From an uncultured Clostridia bacterium (lineage in GTDB: Bacteria; Bacillota; Clostridia; UBA1381), in NCBI GenBank assembly GCA_934462945.1, contig CAKSJF010000031.1:1-26693 (forward strand): a stretch of 26,693 bases of DNA, given 5' to 3'. Both the position numbers and the translations under genes were made by a program. Every line of letters begins with the position of its first letter. The first letter of the stretch is position 1. Below the pieces are notes generated by a model, which saw only the letters and a list, made by a program, of their open reading frames with translations, made no database searches and was not told the DNA's origin. Shown here piece after piece: positions 1-7,347 of the stretch.

Positions 1-170
1 GACGGATCCTGTGCTTCCAGGAAAAGCATTTGTGCAATGACAGAGCTTGCAGATGCGTCAGTCACTTCTTCACCAAGAAAAATAATCCGATCCGATAATA
101 GCCGCGAAAAGATATCATAACTCCGCTCTCCGCGATTGGTTTGTTCTATAACATAGGGAATAATATTCAT
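1..170 (-). CDS. clpP: ATP-dependent Clp protease proteolytic subunit ClpP (N-terminal part, cut by window edge)
   Basis: The minus-strand reading from the ATG at 170-168 gives 56 residues that match the ClpP N-terminus: a PYVIEQT stretch, RGERSYDIFSRLL, DRIIFLGEEV and AQMLFLEAQDP. ClpP forms the 14-mer serine peptidase chamber that works with ClpX/ClpC unfoldases in the cytoplasm. The catalytic Ser, His and Asp would lie beyond the left edge. An AAGGAG ribosome binding site sits just upstream of the ATG. The gene is last of a TetR / membrane protein / clpP set, 17 nt after the previous stop. It is not next to tig or clpX here, so it may be a second, separately regulated clpP copy; that part is inference, and family assignment is secure. 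Confidence 0.93.
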   Translation of the reverse strand, partial: MNIIPYVIEQTNRGERSYDIFSRLLSDRIIFLGEEVTDASASSVIAQMLFLEAQDP

Positions 171-187
171 ACTAATTCTGCTCCTTT

Positions 188-598
188 TCAGATGATAATG
201 CGCGCGATCTCCACCGTCACGATTTTCAACACCGCGCCGCCTGACATCACGTAGAACCAAACCTCACGTGCATGTTGTGTCTTTGCAATGGGTGTGGCGA
301 CGGCGGCTATTATAATCAGCAGTGCACCGACACAGCCGACAACGGTAGGAACGCTGAACAGCGGAAAAATCCCCGCCGTACAGCTGCCATCAATCGTGTG
401 CTGAATGGTCTTATCCAAACCGTCCCGCGCTGCCGCAAAGCAGCAGATAACAAGACCGAAAATCAGTACCGCCGCACTCCTGCGTCCCCAATATTGAATA
501 ATTGCATGATGAAAGACCGAATAACCGATAAACCCAAGCAGTGCAAGAATCATTAGCGTTGTGGCTGCGGTAACGGCATTTCCAAAATAAAGTTTCAT
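188..598 (-). CDS. small multi-pass membrane protein of unknown function
   Basis: A 136-residue protein with about four hydrophobic segments (roughly residues 8-28, 40-57, 78-102 and 115-135). I recognise no family. Its ATG overlaps the TetR stop in an ATGA arrangement (595-598), and no good ribosome binding site precedes it, so translation is probably coupled to the TetR gene. clpP starts 17 nt after its stop. Position between a TetR repressor and clpP suggests it belongs to the same induced response, perhaps as the membrane target or an effector of the regulator, but no motif supports a specific role. Confidence 0.75.
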   Translation of the reverse strand: MKLYFGNAVTAATTLMILALLGFIGYSVFHHAIIQYWGRRSAAVLIFGLVICCFAAARDGLDKTIQHTIDGSCTAGIFPLFSVPTVVGCVGALLIIIAAVATPIAKTQHAREVWFYVMSGGAVLKIVTVEIARIII

Positions 599-1224
599 AA
601 TGTTTTTCCCGGCTTTCTATAACTTGATTCGATTTTCCTAATAAAGCGGTCAATGTGTGCACTCAGCATCGGCGCAATGCTTTTTTTCTCGGTTGCCCCA
701 TCGTAAACGCTGTAAAGCAGGAACATCGGACCATAAAATTCAAGCGCCAACTGCATCGCAGCAGCATCTGAATCCGTCAGCTTTCGGAAAATTGCCGCCA
801 TATACTCGGTGGGGCCGGTCGCCAGATAATCGTGATAAAGCTTGGCAAGCTTTTGATCACGATATTGCTCTAATGTCAACATTTTTCGGAAATTTGAGGG
901 AAAATGCTCCTTCGTCCAATGGTCAAACTGTGCCATGGCGTAGGCACGGATCTTTTCGATTGGCGTGTGCAAATAAGCTTCCGCAAAACCGTCCGGCTCC
1001 GTTTCCGGCATTTCATATTCTTCTGCCCGTTCATAATCCATTTGGTTCATCCGTTCCACAATGCTGTCCAGTATCTCCTGCTTGCTCGTATAATGCTTAT
1101 ACAAAGCACCTTTAGTAATTCCAAGTCCCTTGGCAATATCGCTCATAGAAGTTCCCAAATATCCGCTCTGTGCAAATAGTTCAAGTGCTGTTTCCAAGAT
1201 GCGCTCTTTCGTATCTCCTGCCAT
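595..1224 (-). CDS. TetR/AcrR family transcriptional repressor
   Basis: A 209-residue protein of usual TetR length. The N-terminal 50 residues form the typical DNA-binding domain: RILETALELFAQSGY, then TSMSDIAKGLGITKGALYKHY as helix-turn-helix, then SKQEILDSI. The remaining ~150 residues are the variable ligand and dimerisation domain. The start is supported by AAGGAG 7 nt upstream. It is first gene of an operon with a membrane protein and clpP. Two palindromic sites with the half-site CGGTTACT sit in its own promoter, so it most likely represses its own operon and is released by an unknown ligand. Confidence 0.92.
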   Translation of the reverse strand: MAGDTKERILETALELFAQSGYLGTSMSDIAKGLGITKGALYKHYTSKQEILDSIVERMNQMDYERAEEYEMPETEPDGFAEAYLHTPIEKIRAYAMAQFDHWTKEHFPSNFRKMLTLEQYRDQKLAKLYHDYLATGPTEYMAAIFRKLTDSDAAAMQLALEFYGPMFLLYSVYDGATEKKSIAPMLSAHIDRFIRKIESSYRKPGKTL

Positions 1225-1244
1225 AATTTCACTCCTTAAATAAC

Positions 1245-1288
1245 AGTAACCGTTCGGTTACTATTATTATAGCAAACGATCGGTTACT
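1245..1288. promoter_or_regulatory. paired TetR-type operators
   Basis: Site 1 at 1245-1262 is a perfect inverted repeat AGTAACCG-TT-CGGTTACT. Site 2 at 1271-1288 has the same right arm CGGTTACT and an imperfect left arm (AGCAAACG, 6 of 8). Their centres are 26 bp apart. Site 2 fills the spacer between -35 and -10 of the tetR promoter and site 1 covers the likely transcription start, the classic layout for autorepression by a TetR dimer. Binding itself is inferred. Confidence 0.82.
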
Positions 1289-1294
1289 TGTCAA
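1266..1294 (-). promoter_or_regulatory. consensus promoter of the tetR-membrane protein-clpP operon
   Basis: On the minus strand TTGACA (1294-1289) and TATAAT (1271-1266) are separated by exactly 17 bp, a full match to the vegetative sigma-A consensus. The start would fall near 1259, about 35 nt before the tetR ATG. The promoter is overlapped by two TetR-type palindromes, so it should be strong and tightly repressed. Confidence 0.88.
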
Positions 1295-1321
1295 TGGTTT
1301 TTGAAAAATTTTTAATAATCA

Positions 1322-1780
1322 TCAAAAAGATTGTATTGACACTGTCAGATGTGCTGCACCAAAAGCGGTCATAATAATCGCAGCAGGAAGGTTATGTAAC
1401 CAAACAGTAGCACACAAAAAGTAAAACACCGGGAACACCGCAAGCGGCATTGGCACAAAGAAAAATGTGCGGTTCAGCAGGGCAATCTTCCGTCCGCTGA
1501 CAAAATAGCGGATCCATGCGGCATAGTATAACATTAAGAATATGACCGCAAGAAAAAGCCATACACTTATAAATTGAATTGATTCTCTGCTCACTAAAAA
1601 AGTGATTGCAAACAAATAGCCGGCACGGCTGATTTTTTCTACAATTTCTACCCAATGTGTAACGGTCACAGTTTTCTCGATCTTTTCAGTCGGAGGAAGA
1701 GCAACATAAGCGATATTAATCAGCATTGGCAAAACAAAGACTATAAGCCCAATCCATGAAAAAGACACCTTTAAATTCAT
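1322..1780 (-). CDS. hypothetical multi-pass membrane protein
   Basis: A 152-residue hydrophobic protein with about five predicted membrane segments (near residues 8-28, 52-66, 70-92, 105-126 and 130-150) and a short polar stretch after the first segment. I do not recognise the family. A GCAGGTG ribosome binding site precedes the ATG. It lies 26 nt after the stop of the GNAT gene and is probably in its operon. No obvious terminator follows before the tetR promoter, so read-through into that operon is possible. Confidence 0.7.
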   Translation of the reverse strand: MNLKVSFSWIGLIVFVLPMLINIAYVALPPTEKIEKTVTVTHWVEIVEKISRAGYLFAITFLVSRESIQFISVWLFLAVIFLMLYYAAWIRYFVSGRKIALLNRTFFFVPMPLAVFPVFYFLCATVWLHNLPAAIIMTAFGAAHLTVSIQSF

Positions 1781-1806
1781 AAATCAACACCTGCTTTCAT
1801 TGCAAA

Positions 1807-2349
1807 TTAACCGTATATTTTCCCCCAACGTTCTTTGGTCATTACATTTGTATGTCCTACCCTCACCTCATTTAAAAGCGGAACAGGCACATCGTTACAG
1901 GTATGATGAAAAACAAACCCCAGTTTTTCCTGCACTCGTTTTGATTTTATATTTCCGTCATAATAACCACACCATACAGTCGTCATACCAAGCTCCTCAA
2001 ACCCATGCCGCAGCAATGCACGGGCGGCTTCGGGAATATAACCTTTTCCCCAAAACGGCTGTCCGAGCCAATATCCAAGTTCGCACTCATCATCACGCTC
2101 TGTCATATCTGTGTGTCCATTCAGCTTTAATTCCACAGCGCCGATTGCAATGTTGTTTTCCTTTTCGCAAACAGCATAACACTCCGCTCCGTTAAACACA
2201 TTTTTTATGACATCCAGGCTTTCCTCCACACTTTTGTGCGGCGGCCATCCTGCAATTGGTCCCACTTCCGGATTCTTTGCATATTCAAATAAGCTGTCTG
2301 CATCCGCCTCAGTCCATTTTCTCAAAATTAATCTTTCTGTTGTAATCAT
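1807..2349 (-). CDS. GNAT family N-acetyltransferase (RimJ/RimL-like)
   Basis: A 180-residue protein starting MITTERLILRKW, the usual opening of RimJ/RimL-type acetyltransferases. The acetyl-CoA-binding region appears as ELGYWLGQPFWGKGYIPEAARALL (about residues 90-113), followed by a variant of the C-terminal N-x-S-x-R-V-x-EKLGF motif, here NIKSKRVQEKLGF (about 132-144). Members acetylate ribosomal protein N-termini, amino acids or small molecules from acetyl-CoA; the substrate here cannot be told. A GAGG ribosome binding site sits inside the upstream tiny ORF, whose TAA overlaps this ATG (TAATG), so translation is probably coupled. Confidence 0.88.
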   Translation of the reverse strand: MITTERLILRKWTEADADSLFEYAKNPEVGPIAGWPPHKSVEESLDVIKNVFNGAECYAVCEKENNIAIGAVELKLNGHTDMTERDDECELGYWLGQPFWGKGYIPEAARALLRHGFEELGMTTVWCGYYDGNIKSKRVQEKLGFVFHHTCNDVPVPLLNEVRVGHTNVMTKERWGKIYG

Positions 2350-2432
2350 TATCTATACCTCAACCAACGGCTTTTTGTTAAAAATAACCGTTTTTCTTTC
2401 ATTGATATTTTTGCCACACCACGAATAACCAT
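2349..2432 (-). CDS. 27-residue basic leader ORF coupled to the GNAT gene
   Basis: The ATG at 2432-2430 follows an ideal AGGAGG ribosome binding site with a 6-nt gap. The frame runs 27 codons and ends in TAA that shares its last base with the GNAT start. The peptide begins MVIRGVAKISMKEKR and is strongly basic. The coding stretch can form weak hairpins (AACGG with CCGTT, GTTA with TAAC). It could be a translational-coupling or attenuator leader peptide, or only a remnant. Too short for homology judgement; the strong ribosome binding site and exact coupling are the evidence. Confidence 0.5.
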   Translation of the reverse strand: MVIRGVAKISMKEKRLFLTKSRWLRYR

Positions 2433-2558
2433 CAAAAACCTCCTGATGCCCGACAAAATATGTCAGTGCGTATCAAGTGCAAAGGTACATTCAATGTGCC
2501 AAAGATAAAACCCCGTTGTTCACAACTACCGTTTAATAAGAGCTCTTGCTATATTTAT

Positions 2559-2587
2559 ATTATACCTACCGAATGGTCGTTTGTCAA
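2559..2587 (-). promoter_or_regulatory. consensus promoter of the leader ORF-GNAT-membrane protein operon
   Basis: Minus-strand TTGACA (2587-2582) and TATAAT (2564-2559) with a 17-bp spacer. The start would be near 2552, leaving about 120 nt of untranslated leader before the 27-codon ORF. That leader contains a short stem (GGCACA with UGUACC, allowing a G-U pair) near 2487-2503. The 2433-2693 stretch otherwise holds one palindromic repeat and no other gene I can support. Confidence 0.83.
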
Positions 2588-2601
2588 TTATTTTTTAATT
2601 T

Positions 2602-2629
2602 TAGGGGACGATGCAGGCATCGTCCCCTA
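2602..2629. repeat. palindromic repeat with TAGGGG/CCCCTA ends
   Basis: A perfect inverted repeat with 13-bp arms, TAGGGGACGATGC and its complement, separated by AG. It lies between the end of the hydrogenase operon and the GNAT promoter. It lacks a T-run on either strand, so it is not a standard terminator. Its TAGGGG ends match those of the larger palindromic element at 26593-26663, which suggests a dispersed family of palindromic intergenic repeats. Confidence 0.7.
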
Positions 2630-2693
2630 TGGAAATACAAAGAATATACAGTTGATTCAAAAACCATGTGAAAAAACGCAAGAAAGCGGAAAA

Positions 2694-4115
2694 TTATTTT
2701 AACACGGAAATTGCTTCTGTAATTTTTTTTTCATAAGCCTCCATGCCGTATTTATCGACTTCCTTTTTATTTTTTTCGCCATGGGTCAGGCAGCCTGCAC
2801 CGCCGATACAACCGCCGACGCATGCCATGCCCTCGATAAAGTTTGCATCCAGCACATTTTTACTTTTCTTCAAAAGCGCCACCTTGCATGCTTCAATTCC
2901 GTCGCAGGCAATCGGATTGACATCAAAGTCATAGCCATGCTCTTTCATGCCCTCTTTCATCGCATCCGAAAGACCGCCGCTCCGGGCAAAGATTCTTCCG
3001 AAATAGGACGCATTATCCAGAACGTCCTCCGAAAGCTCGGTAATCTCCATATCCCGGCTGTCAAACAGCGCCTGTAATTCCTCAAAGGTGATGCAAGCGT
3101 CCACATAAGGCTTGACCTCCGGCTTCTGCACCTCCATCTTTTTCGCTGTACACGGACCGATAAAGACAACCTTTGCAGTCTCATCCTTTTCCTTAATATA
3201 CTTTGAAATCATCGCCATCGGCGAAAGGTTATGCGAAATATTCGGAACAAGCTCCGGGAAATTTTTATGCACATAGTCCACAAATGCCGGACAGCAGGAG
3301 CTTGTTAAAAATCCCTTATCGCAAAGCTCCTGTGCCTCTGCAAAGGCAACCATGTCTGCCCCCAGCGCCGCCTCAATGACTGTGTAAAAGCCTAATTCTT
3401 TCAGTCCGGAAATCACCTGTCCCAGCTTGGCATAGGTAAACTGACTGGAAATGGACGGAGCGACCACTGCATAAACCTTATATTCCTGATTCTTCTTGCT
3501 GTTCCGAATCAGATCAATCACGTTTAAGATAAAGGATTTGTCTGTGATTGCACCAAACGGACACTGATACACGCATGCACCGCAGGCGATACATTTCTCA
3601 TTGTCGATTTTTGCCGCCTTATTCTCGTTCATCGAAATTGCCTTGATTTTGCAGGCACTCTGACAGGGACGCTTGCGGTTCACAATTGCCGTAAACGGGC
3701 AGACCTTCGCGCACGCGCCGCAGTCCACACATTTCGATTTATCAATATGCGCCACATGCTGATGGTCAAAAGAAATTGCACCTCTCCGGCAGACATCCTC
3801 GCACCGGTGTGCCAGACAGCCGCGGCATGCGTTTGTGACCTCATAGCCGCCCATCGGACATTCGTCGCACGCTGCCTCAATCACTTCAATCACATTCGGA
3901 TTTTCCGGATCTCCGCCCATGGCAAGCTGCACACGGTCGGCAACAATCGCGCGTTCCTTATACACACAGCAACGCATGGTGGGAACATTTCCGGGAATAA
4001 TTTTTTTCGGGATATTTAAAAGGTTTGCTGAAATTGTGCCATCCCATGCCTCGCGCGCCACCTCGCGCAGTACTTTATATTTTAAATGCTGTACCTTGGT
4101 ATCAAATTTTCTCAT
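2694..4115 (-). CDS. monomeric [FeFe]-hydrogenase, group B type
   Basis: A 473-residue cytoplasmic iron-sulfur protein. The N-terminal part has several Cys groups (C97/C100/C105/C109, then two ferredoxin-type clusters C129/C132/C135/C139 and C175/C178/C181/C185). The H-cluster domain follows: L1 TSSCCPAF with C274 (proton-relay position) and C275 (ligand), L2 FIGPCTAKK with C322, and L3 EGMACVGGCIGGAG with C432 and C436. All four ligands are present, so it should bind the active-site cluster and interconvert protons and H2. Length and the GPCTAKK/GGCIGGAG forms fit the poorly characterised group B rather than CpI-type group A. Last gene of the sensory operon, 22 nt after the phosphatase stop. 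The GGGGGG ribosome binding site is acceptable. Maturases HydEFG are not in the window. Confidence 0.88.
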   Translation of the reverse strand: MRKFDTKVQHLKYKVLREVAREAWDGTISANLLNIPKKIIPGNVPTMRCCVYKERAIVADRVQLAMGGDPENPNVIEVIEAACDECPMGGYEVTNACRGCLAHRCEDVCRRGAISFDHQHVAHIDKSKCVDCGACAKVCPFTAIVNRKRPCQSACKIKAISMNENKAAKIDNEKCIACGACVYQCPFGAITDKSFILNVIDLIRNSKKNQEYKVYAVVAPSISSQFTYAKLGQVISGLKELGFYTVIEAALGADMVAFAEAQELCDKGFLTSSCCPAFVDYVHKNFPELVPNISHNLSPMAMISKYIKEKDETAKVVFIGPCTAKKMEVQKPEVKPYVDACITFEELQALFDSRDMEITELSEDVLDNASYFGRIFARSGGLSDAMKEGMKEHGYDFDVNPIACDGIEACKVALLKKSKNVLDANFIEGMACVGGCIGGAGCLTHGEKNKKEVDKYGMEAYEKKITEAISVLK

Positions 4116-4137
4116 ACGAACCCCCCATTTCGTCCGA

Positions 4138-5310
4138 TTAGAAATAGCTTACTTTAATTCGTTTTCCCATTTGCTTTAAGCACTTGGAAAGCTCCTCCAC
4201 CAGATTCATCTTAATATTAAAATTAATTGGAAGATCCGGATTCTGGTGTGCCGGATTGACTGCTCTGCCGACATAGAAATCAATATCGGTTGCCTCCTCA
4301 AACAGCAGGCGGCAGATTAAGGACGCTCCATCCTTTTTATAACCCCAATGCTCATAGCTTTCATTTCCGGAAAGATAGTCTTTTGCATATTGCAGTACCT
4401 TATTAATGGTGATCACACCTTCGGTCACAAGGTCTACTCCCTCGATTTCCGCAATCGGCGGAACATCCGATACCTCAAAATGCAGACTCGGCTTTACTTC
4501 CTTGCCTAAAAACTTTGCCGCAATTGAGGAGGTTGTTCCTCCGCAGACAATATGCTTTCCCTCCTTGGAGAAAAAGAGCGCCATCATGCGGTTGGCATCA
4601 TCCCGGTTCCGGGGCGGACCAAACAGGAGATTCACCGGAGCGCGTTTCCGGATACGGACAACGCATGCCGTTGCGTCATCTCCCGGCTGTCCGCCGTAGA
4701 GCTTGTAGCACTCGTCCACCAGAATGGTGGCAAGGGTTTTTGCCGTAAAGCCGCCTGCCGTCAGCGGTTCTAAAAATTCAATAATGTCCTCTCTTTTCCA
4801 TCCGAAATTGTATTCTGTTCCGATTCCGGCATGCGGACAACCGTCGCTCATTGCAACAAAAATATCGTCCTCCTGTAAATGAATTACAGATTTATAGAGT
4901 GTTTTTCCGTCTATACTCATTTCGGATTTCGGATAGTCATAATTCTGATTCTCCCGATACATAATCACATGCGGATTATCATACTGAATTAACTCCGCCG
5001 TCGTGTTGTTAATCAGGTGAATAATTGTAAAGGTGGAATATGCCACACCGCGCACCGAGCAGATCGGAAGTGTGGCGGCAATGGTAGAAACACATTCCTC
5101 CAGCTCCATTCCCTCTGCCATCATAGTCGAAATAATTTTTGAGGTCAGCGTGGACAGGATGCTTGCTTTCACACCGCTCCCCAGTCCGTCCGCTAAAACG
5201 ATCACCGAGGAATTTTCATCCTGCTCCACAATATCCACATGATCGCCGCAAAGCTGCTCTCCGTAGTGGTTAATACTTTTATATCCAATGTCTGCACACA
5301 GATTATTCAT
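4138..5310 (-). CDS. SpoIIE/PP2C-family protein serine/threonine phosphatase
   Basis: A 390-residue protein whose first ~220 residues form a SpoIIE/PP2C fold: VLADGLGSG with D41, AMSDGCPHAG with D156, and PGDDATACVV with D211/D212 supply metal-binding aspartates. The C-terminal ~170 residues are an additional domain I cannot name. No membrane segment is visible. The ATG overlaps the stop of the upstream sensory hydrogenase gene by 8 nt and the group B hydrogenase follows, so the three are co-translated. The likely role is to dephosphorylate a Ser/Thr-phosphorylated partner in response to the hydrogenase sensor; no partner kinase or anti-sigma pair lies in the window. It is distinct from the sporulation SpoIIE at 20397-22634, which has a membrane domain. 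Confidence 0.88.
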   Translation of the reverse strand: MNNLCADIGYKSINHYGEQLCGDHVDIVEQDENSSVIVLADGLGSGVKASILSTLTSKIISTMMAEGMELEECVSTIAATLPICSVRGVAYSTFTIIHLINNTTAELIQYDNPHVIMYRENQNYDYPKSEMSIDGKTLYKSVIHLQEDDIFVAMSDGCPHAGIGTEYNFGWKREDIIEFLEPLTAGGFTAKTLATILVDECYKLYGGQPGDDATACVVRIRKRAPVNLLFGPPRNRDDANRMMALFFSKEGKHIVCGGTTSSIAAKFLGKEVKPSLHFEVSDVPPIAEIEGVDLVTEGVITINKVLQYAKDYLSGNESYEHWGYKKDGASLICRLLFEEATDIDFYVGRAVNPAHQNPDLPINFNIKMNLVEELSKCLKQMGKRIKVSYF

Positions 5311-6979
5311 CGGCGATCGTCTCCTTCAGCTTGGTCAGTGCGATTTTGGTTTCTGCTGCCGTCTCACCCAAAAGGGATGCAATCTCCTGCACAATCCGCA
5401 TCTGCTTGTCCACAACCTTATCTGTAATTTCCACCGTCTGACGGCTGATGCTTTCTTTCTTCTCGCGCACATGCTCCTCCTCGGTAATATCGCGCATAAT
5501 GCAGATAATCAGCTTATACTCCTTATCGTATACAATCGTCTGTTCCACATAGCGTTTATACTCAGCCAGATACACGCGCTTGTCCCGGATGTCTTTTCCT
5601 GTTCCGAATACCTCCATAAACGGCTTTGGATCTAAAATGCGCACCACTAAATCTCCCAAAATGTCCTGGGCACGCTTTAAATTCAGCATTTTTAATGCCG
5701 CATGGTTAATTTGCTGCACCTCCAGCGCCTCATTTAATACAATCAGTCCGTTTGGTGTGTTTTTTACAATTGTATCCGAAAAGCTTTCCGCCTTATCCTT
5801 TAAAAACGGCAGGCACATTGAAATTTCCGCTTTTCCCTGATAGATTGCCGCCGCCTTTTCGCGGCAGGTGTTATAGCCGCACGAACCGCAGTTCAGCTCA
5901 TCCGACGGCTTGAATTTTCCCATTTGCCGCAGAATTTCTGCAATTTCTGTTTCACTCGGCGGCTGAAGCTTTTTCTCAATCACAGTAAATGTCTTTTTAA
6001 GACTCAGAGAATCCGGCTGCTCCACAGGGAAATCCTTTTTCCCGGCAGATTCCGAAACAGCAATATAGTCCCGGACAGGCGAGCGGTGGAATTTTTCCAT
6101 CACCGGACCGCCAACACAGCTGCCGACGCATGCCGACATTTCAAGAAAACATTTATGGATTTTCCCTTCTTCAATCTCTTTTAGCGCCGCCATACAGTTT
6201 TCCACACCGTCAATGGCAAGATAGGTGTAGCCGGGAAGTCTCTCCGCCATCGTTTTTAAAATCCCGCCAGTGGTCGGGAAAAAACGCGCGCGGCTTTCCT
6301 CCTCGTATCTGCGGTTCTGCTCCAGCTCCACATTTTTATCACGAAGCCATTTTGTCAGTTCGTCAAAGGTTAAAACCGCATCCACAATGCCCTCATAATA
6401 CGCCGCCTCATCCTTTTTTGCAACGCACGGACCGATAAAGACCGTCTTTGCCCCGGGGTGCTGCTCCTTGATCCTCCGGCAGTGCGCCTGCATCGGAGAC
6501 AGGACATTTGCAAGATAGGGAAGCTCTCTGGGGAAATATTTTTGAATTAGAAGATTGACCGAATGGCAGCAGGAGGAAATTAAAACGTCCCGATTCTCCT
6601 CCGCAAGCATCCGCTCATATTCTGTTTTGACAACGGTTGCACCCACAGCAGTCTCCTCTGCATCTGCAAATCCAATCTGCTTTAACGCTTTTTTCATCGC
6701 CTCAATCCCCACACCCTCATAATTGGCGATAAAGGACGGGGCAATGCTTGCATACACCGGTGCGCCGCTCTCCAAAAGCACTTTTACCTTTTCAGTTTCG
6801 TCTACAATCTGCTTTGCATTCTGCGGACAGACTACAAAGCATTGTCCGCACAAAATACACTCGTTTCCAATAATATATGCCTGATTCCCGGAGAAACGAA
6901 TTGATTTGACAGGGCAATGCCGGATGCATTTGTAGCAGTTCTTACAATTAGACTTTTTCAGCGTCAGGCAATCCGCCAT
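5303..6979 (-). CDS. sensory [FeFe]-hydrogenase homologue with PAS domain (HydS-like)
   Basis: A 558-residue protein with, in order: a ferredoxin domain with two [4Fe-4S] motifs (C12 to C22 and C41 to C51), an H-cluster domain (about 70-300) with L1 ISSCCHS (C137/C138), L2 FIGPCVAKK (C185) and L3 EMSACVGSCVGGP (C284/C288), a four-Cys CGSCGYNTC cluster domain (C364, C367, C372, C389), a PAS domain (about 400-500), and a coiled-coil-like tail. This is the architecture of the putative sensory hydrogenases of groups C/D. The proline after the L1 Cys pair is replaced by His. I chose the ATG at 6979 because GGAGG lies 8 nt upstream; an upstream in-frame ATG at 7012 would overlap the previous gene. 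No kinase or cyclase output is present, so the neighbouring phosphatase is the probable output. Confidence 0.88.
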   Translation of the reverse strand: MADCLTLKKSNCKNCYKCIRHCPVKSIRFSGNQAYIIGNECILCGQCFVVCPQNAKQIVDETEKVKVLLESGAPVYASIAPSFIANYEGVGIEAMKKALKQIGFADAEETAVGATVVKTEYERMLAEENRDVLISSCCHSVNLLIQKYFPRELPYLANVLSPMQAHCRRIKEQHPGAKTVFIGPCVAKKDEAAYYEGIVDAVLTFDELTKWLRDKNVELEQNRRYEEESRARFFPTTGGILKTMAERLPGYTYLAIDGVENCMAALKEIEEGKIHKCFLEMSACVGSCVGGPVMEKFHRSPVRDYIAVSESAGKKDFPVEQPDSLSLKKTFTVIEKKLQPPSETEIAEILRQMGKFKPSDELNCGSCGYNTCREKAAAIYQGKAEISMCLPFLKDKAESFSDTIVKNTPNGLIVLNEALEVQQINHAALKMLNLKRAQDILGDLVVRILDPKPFMEVFGTGKDIRDKRVYLAEYKRYVEQTIVYDKEYKLIICIMRDITEEEHVREKKESISRQTVEITDKVVDKQMRIVQEIASLLGETAAETKIALTKLKETIADE

Positions 6980-6998
6980 ATTGTTTCCCTCCGTTTCC

Positions 6999-7241
6999 TC
7001 AATTGAGCGCATTTAAAACATGCTCTGTGAAAAATTCGGAAACTGTCTCCGGACAGACAGAATAAAATTCTCCGTCCACCGTCACACAGACACCCTCCTG
7101 ACAGCGACCCATGCAGAATGTGCCGGAAAGCTCCACCTGATCATTCAGATTATGCTCCGAAACAAGGCTCTGCAAGCCCTCAACCACCTGCCGCGACCCT
7201 TTAATATGGCAGGATGAACCGATACAGATTGTGATTTTCAT
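6999..7241 (-). CDS. thioredoxin-like [2Fe-2S] ferredoxin (NuoE/HydC-like small protein)
   Basis: An 80-residue protein with the NuoE-type thioredoxin-fold cluster motif: C6-x4-C11 and C43-x3-C47, plus C52 and C63. Such proteins carry a [2Fe-2S] cluster and shuttle electrons to or from flavin or hydrogenase subunits. The start at 7241 is chosen over an upstream start at 7292 because AGGAGG lies 7-8 nt before it. It is the first gene of the operon, 19 nt before the sensory hydrogenase, and may set the redox state of the sensor. No NuoF-like flavoprotein accompanies it. Confidence 0.85.
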   Translation of the reverse strand: MKITICIGSSCHIKGSRQVVEGLQSLVSEHNLNDQVELSGTFCMGRCQEGVCVTVDGEFYSVCPETVSEFFTEHVLNALN

Positions 7242-7278
7242 ATCCCATACCTCCTTTTTTATAGGTTCCTTTGTTATT

Positions 7279-7307
7279 ATCTTAACAAGCATTTTTTTAT
7301 TTGTAAA
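7279..7307 (-). promoter_or_regulatory. putative promoter of the hydrogenase/phosphatase operon
   Basis: Minus-strand TTTACA (7307-7302) and TAAGAT (7284-7279) with a 17-bp spacer. The -35 matches 5 of 6 consensus bases and the -10 only 4 of 6, as expected for an activator-dependent promoter. The start would be near 7272, about 30 nt before the first ATG. Confidence 0.5.
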
Positions 7308-7328
7308 TTGTTTATTTTAAATAACAGG

Positions 7329-7346
7329 TATATCAAAAATGATATA
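7329..7346. promoter_or_regulatory. palindrome TATATCA-AAAA-TGATATA, possible regulator site
   Basis: A perfect 7-bp inverted repeat with a 4-bp spacer, immediately after the LysR stop codon and centred about 65 bp upstream of the putative start of the hydrogenase operon. LysR-type regulators commonly bind near -65. It is not an exact T-N11-A box, and it is A/T rich, so it is unlikely to be a terminator. Assignment to the LysR protein is inference. Confidence 0.45.
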
Positions 7347-7347
7347 A

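Noticed and set aside
2602..2629. Terminator of the hydrogenase operon
   Set aside because: The stem is strong but lacks a T-run on either strand and lies ~65 bp after the stop, so it is better listed as a palindromic repeat.
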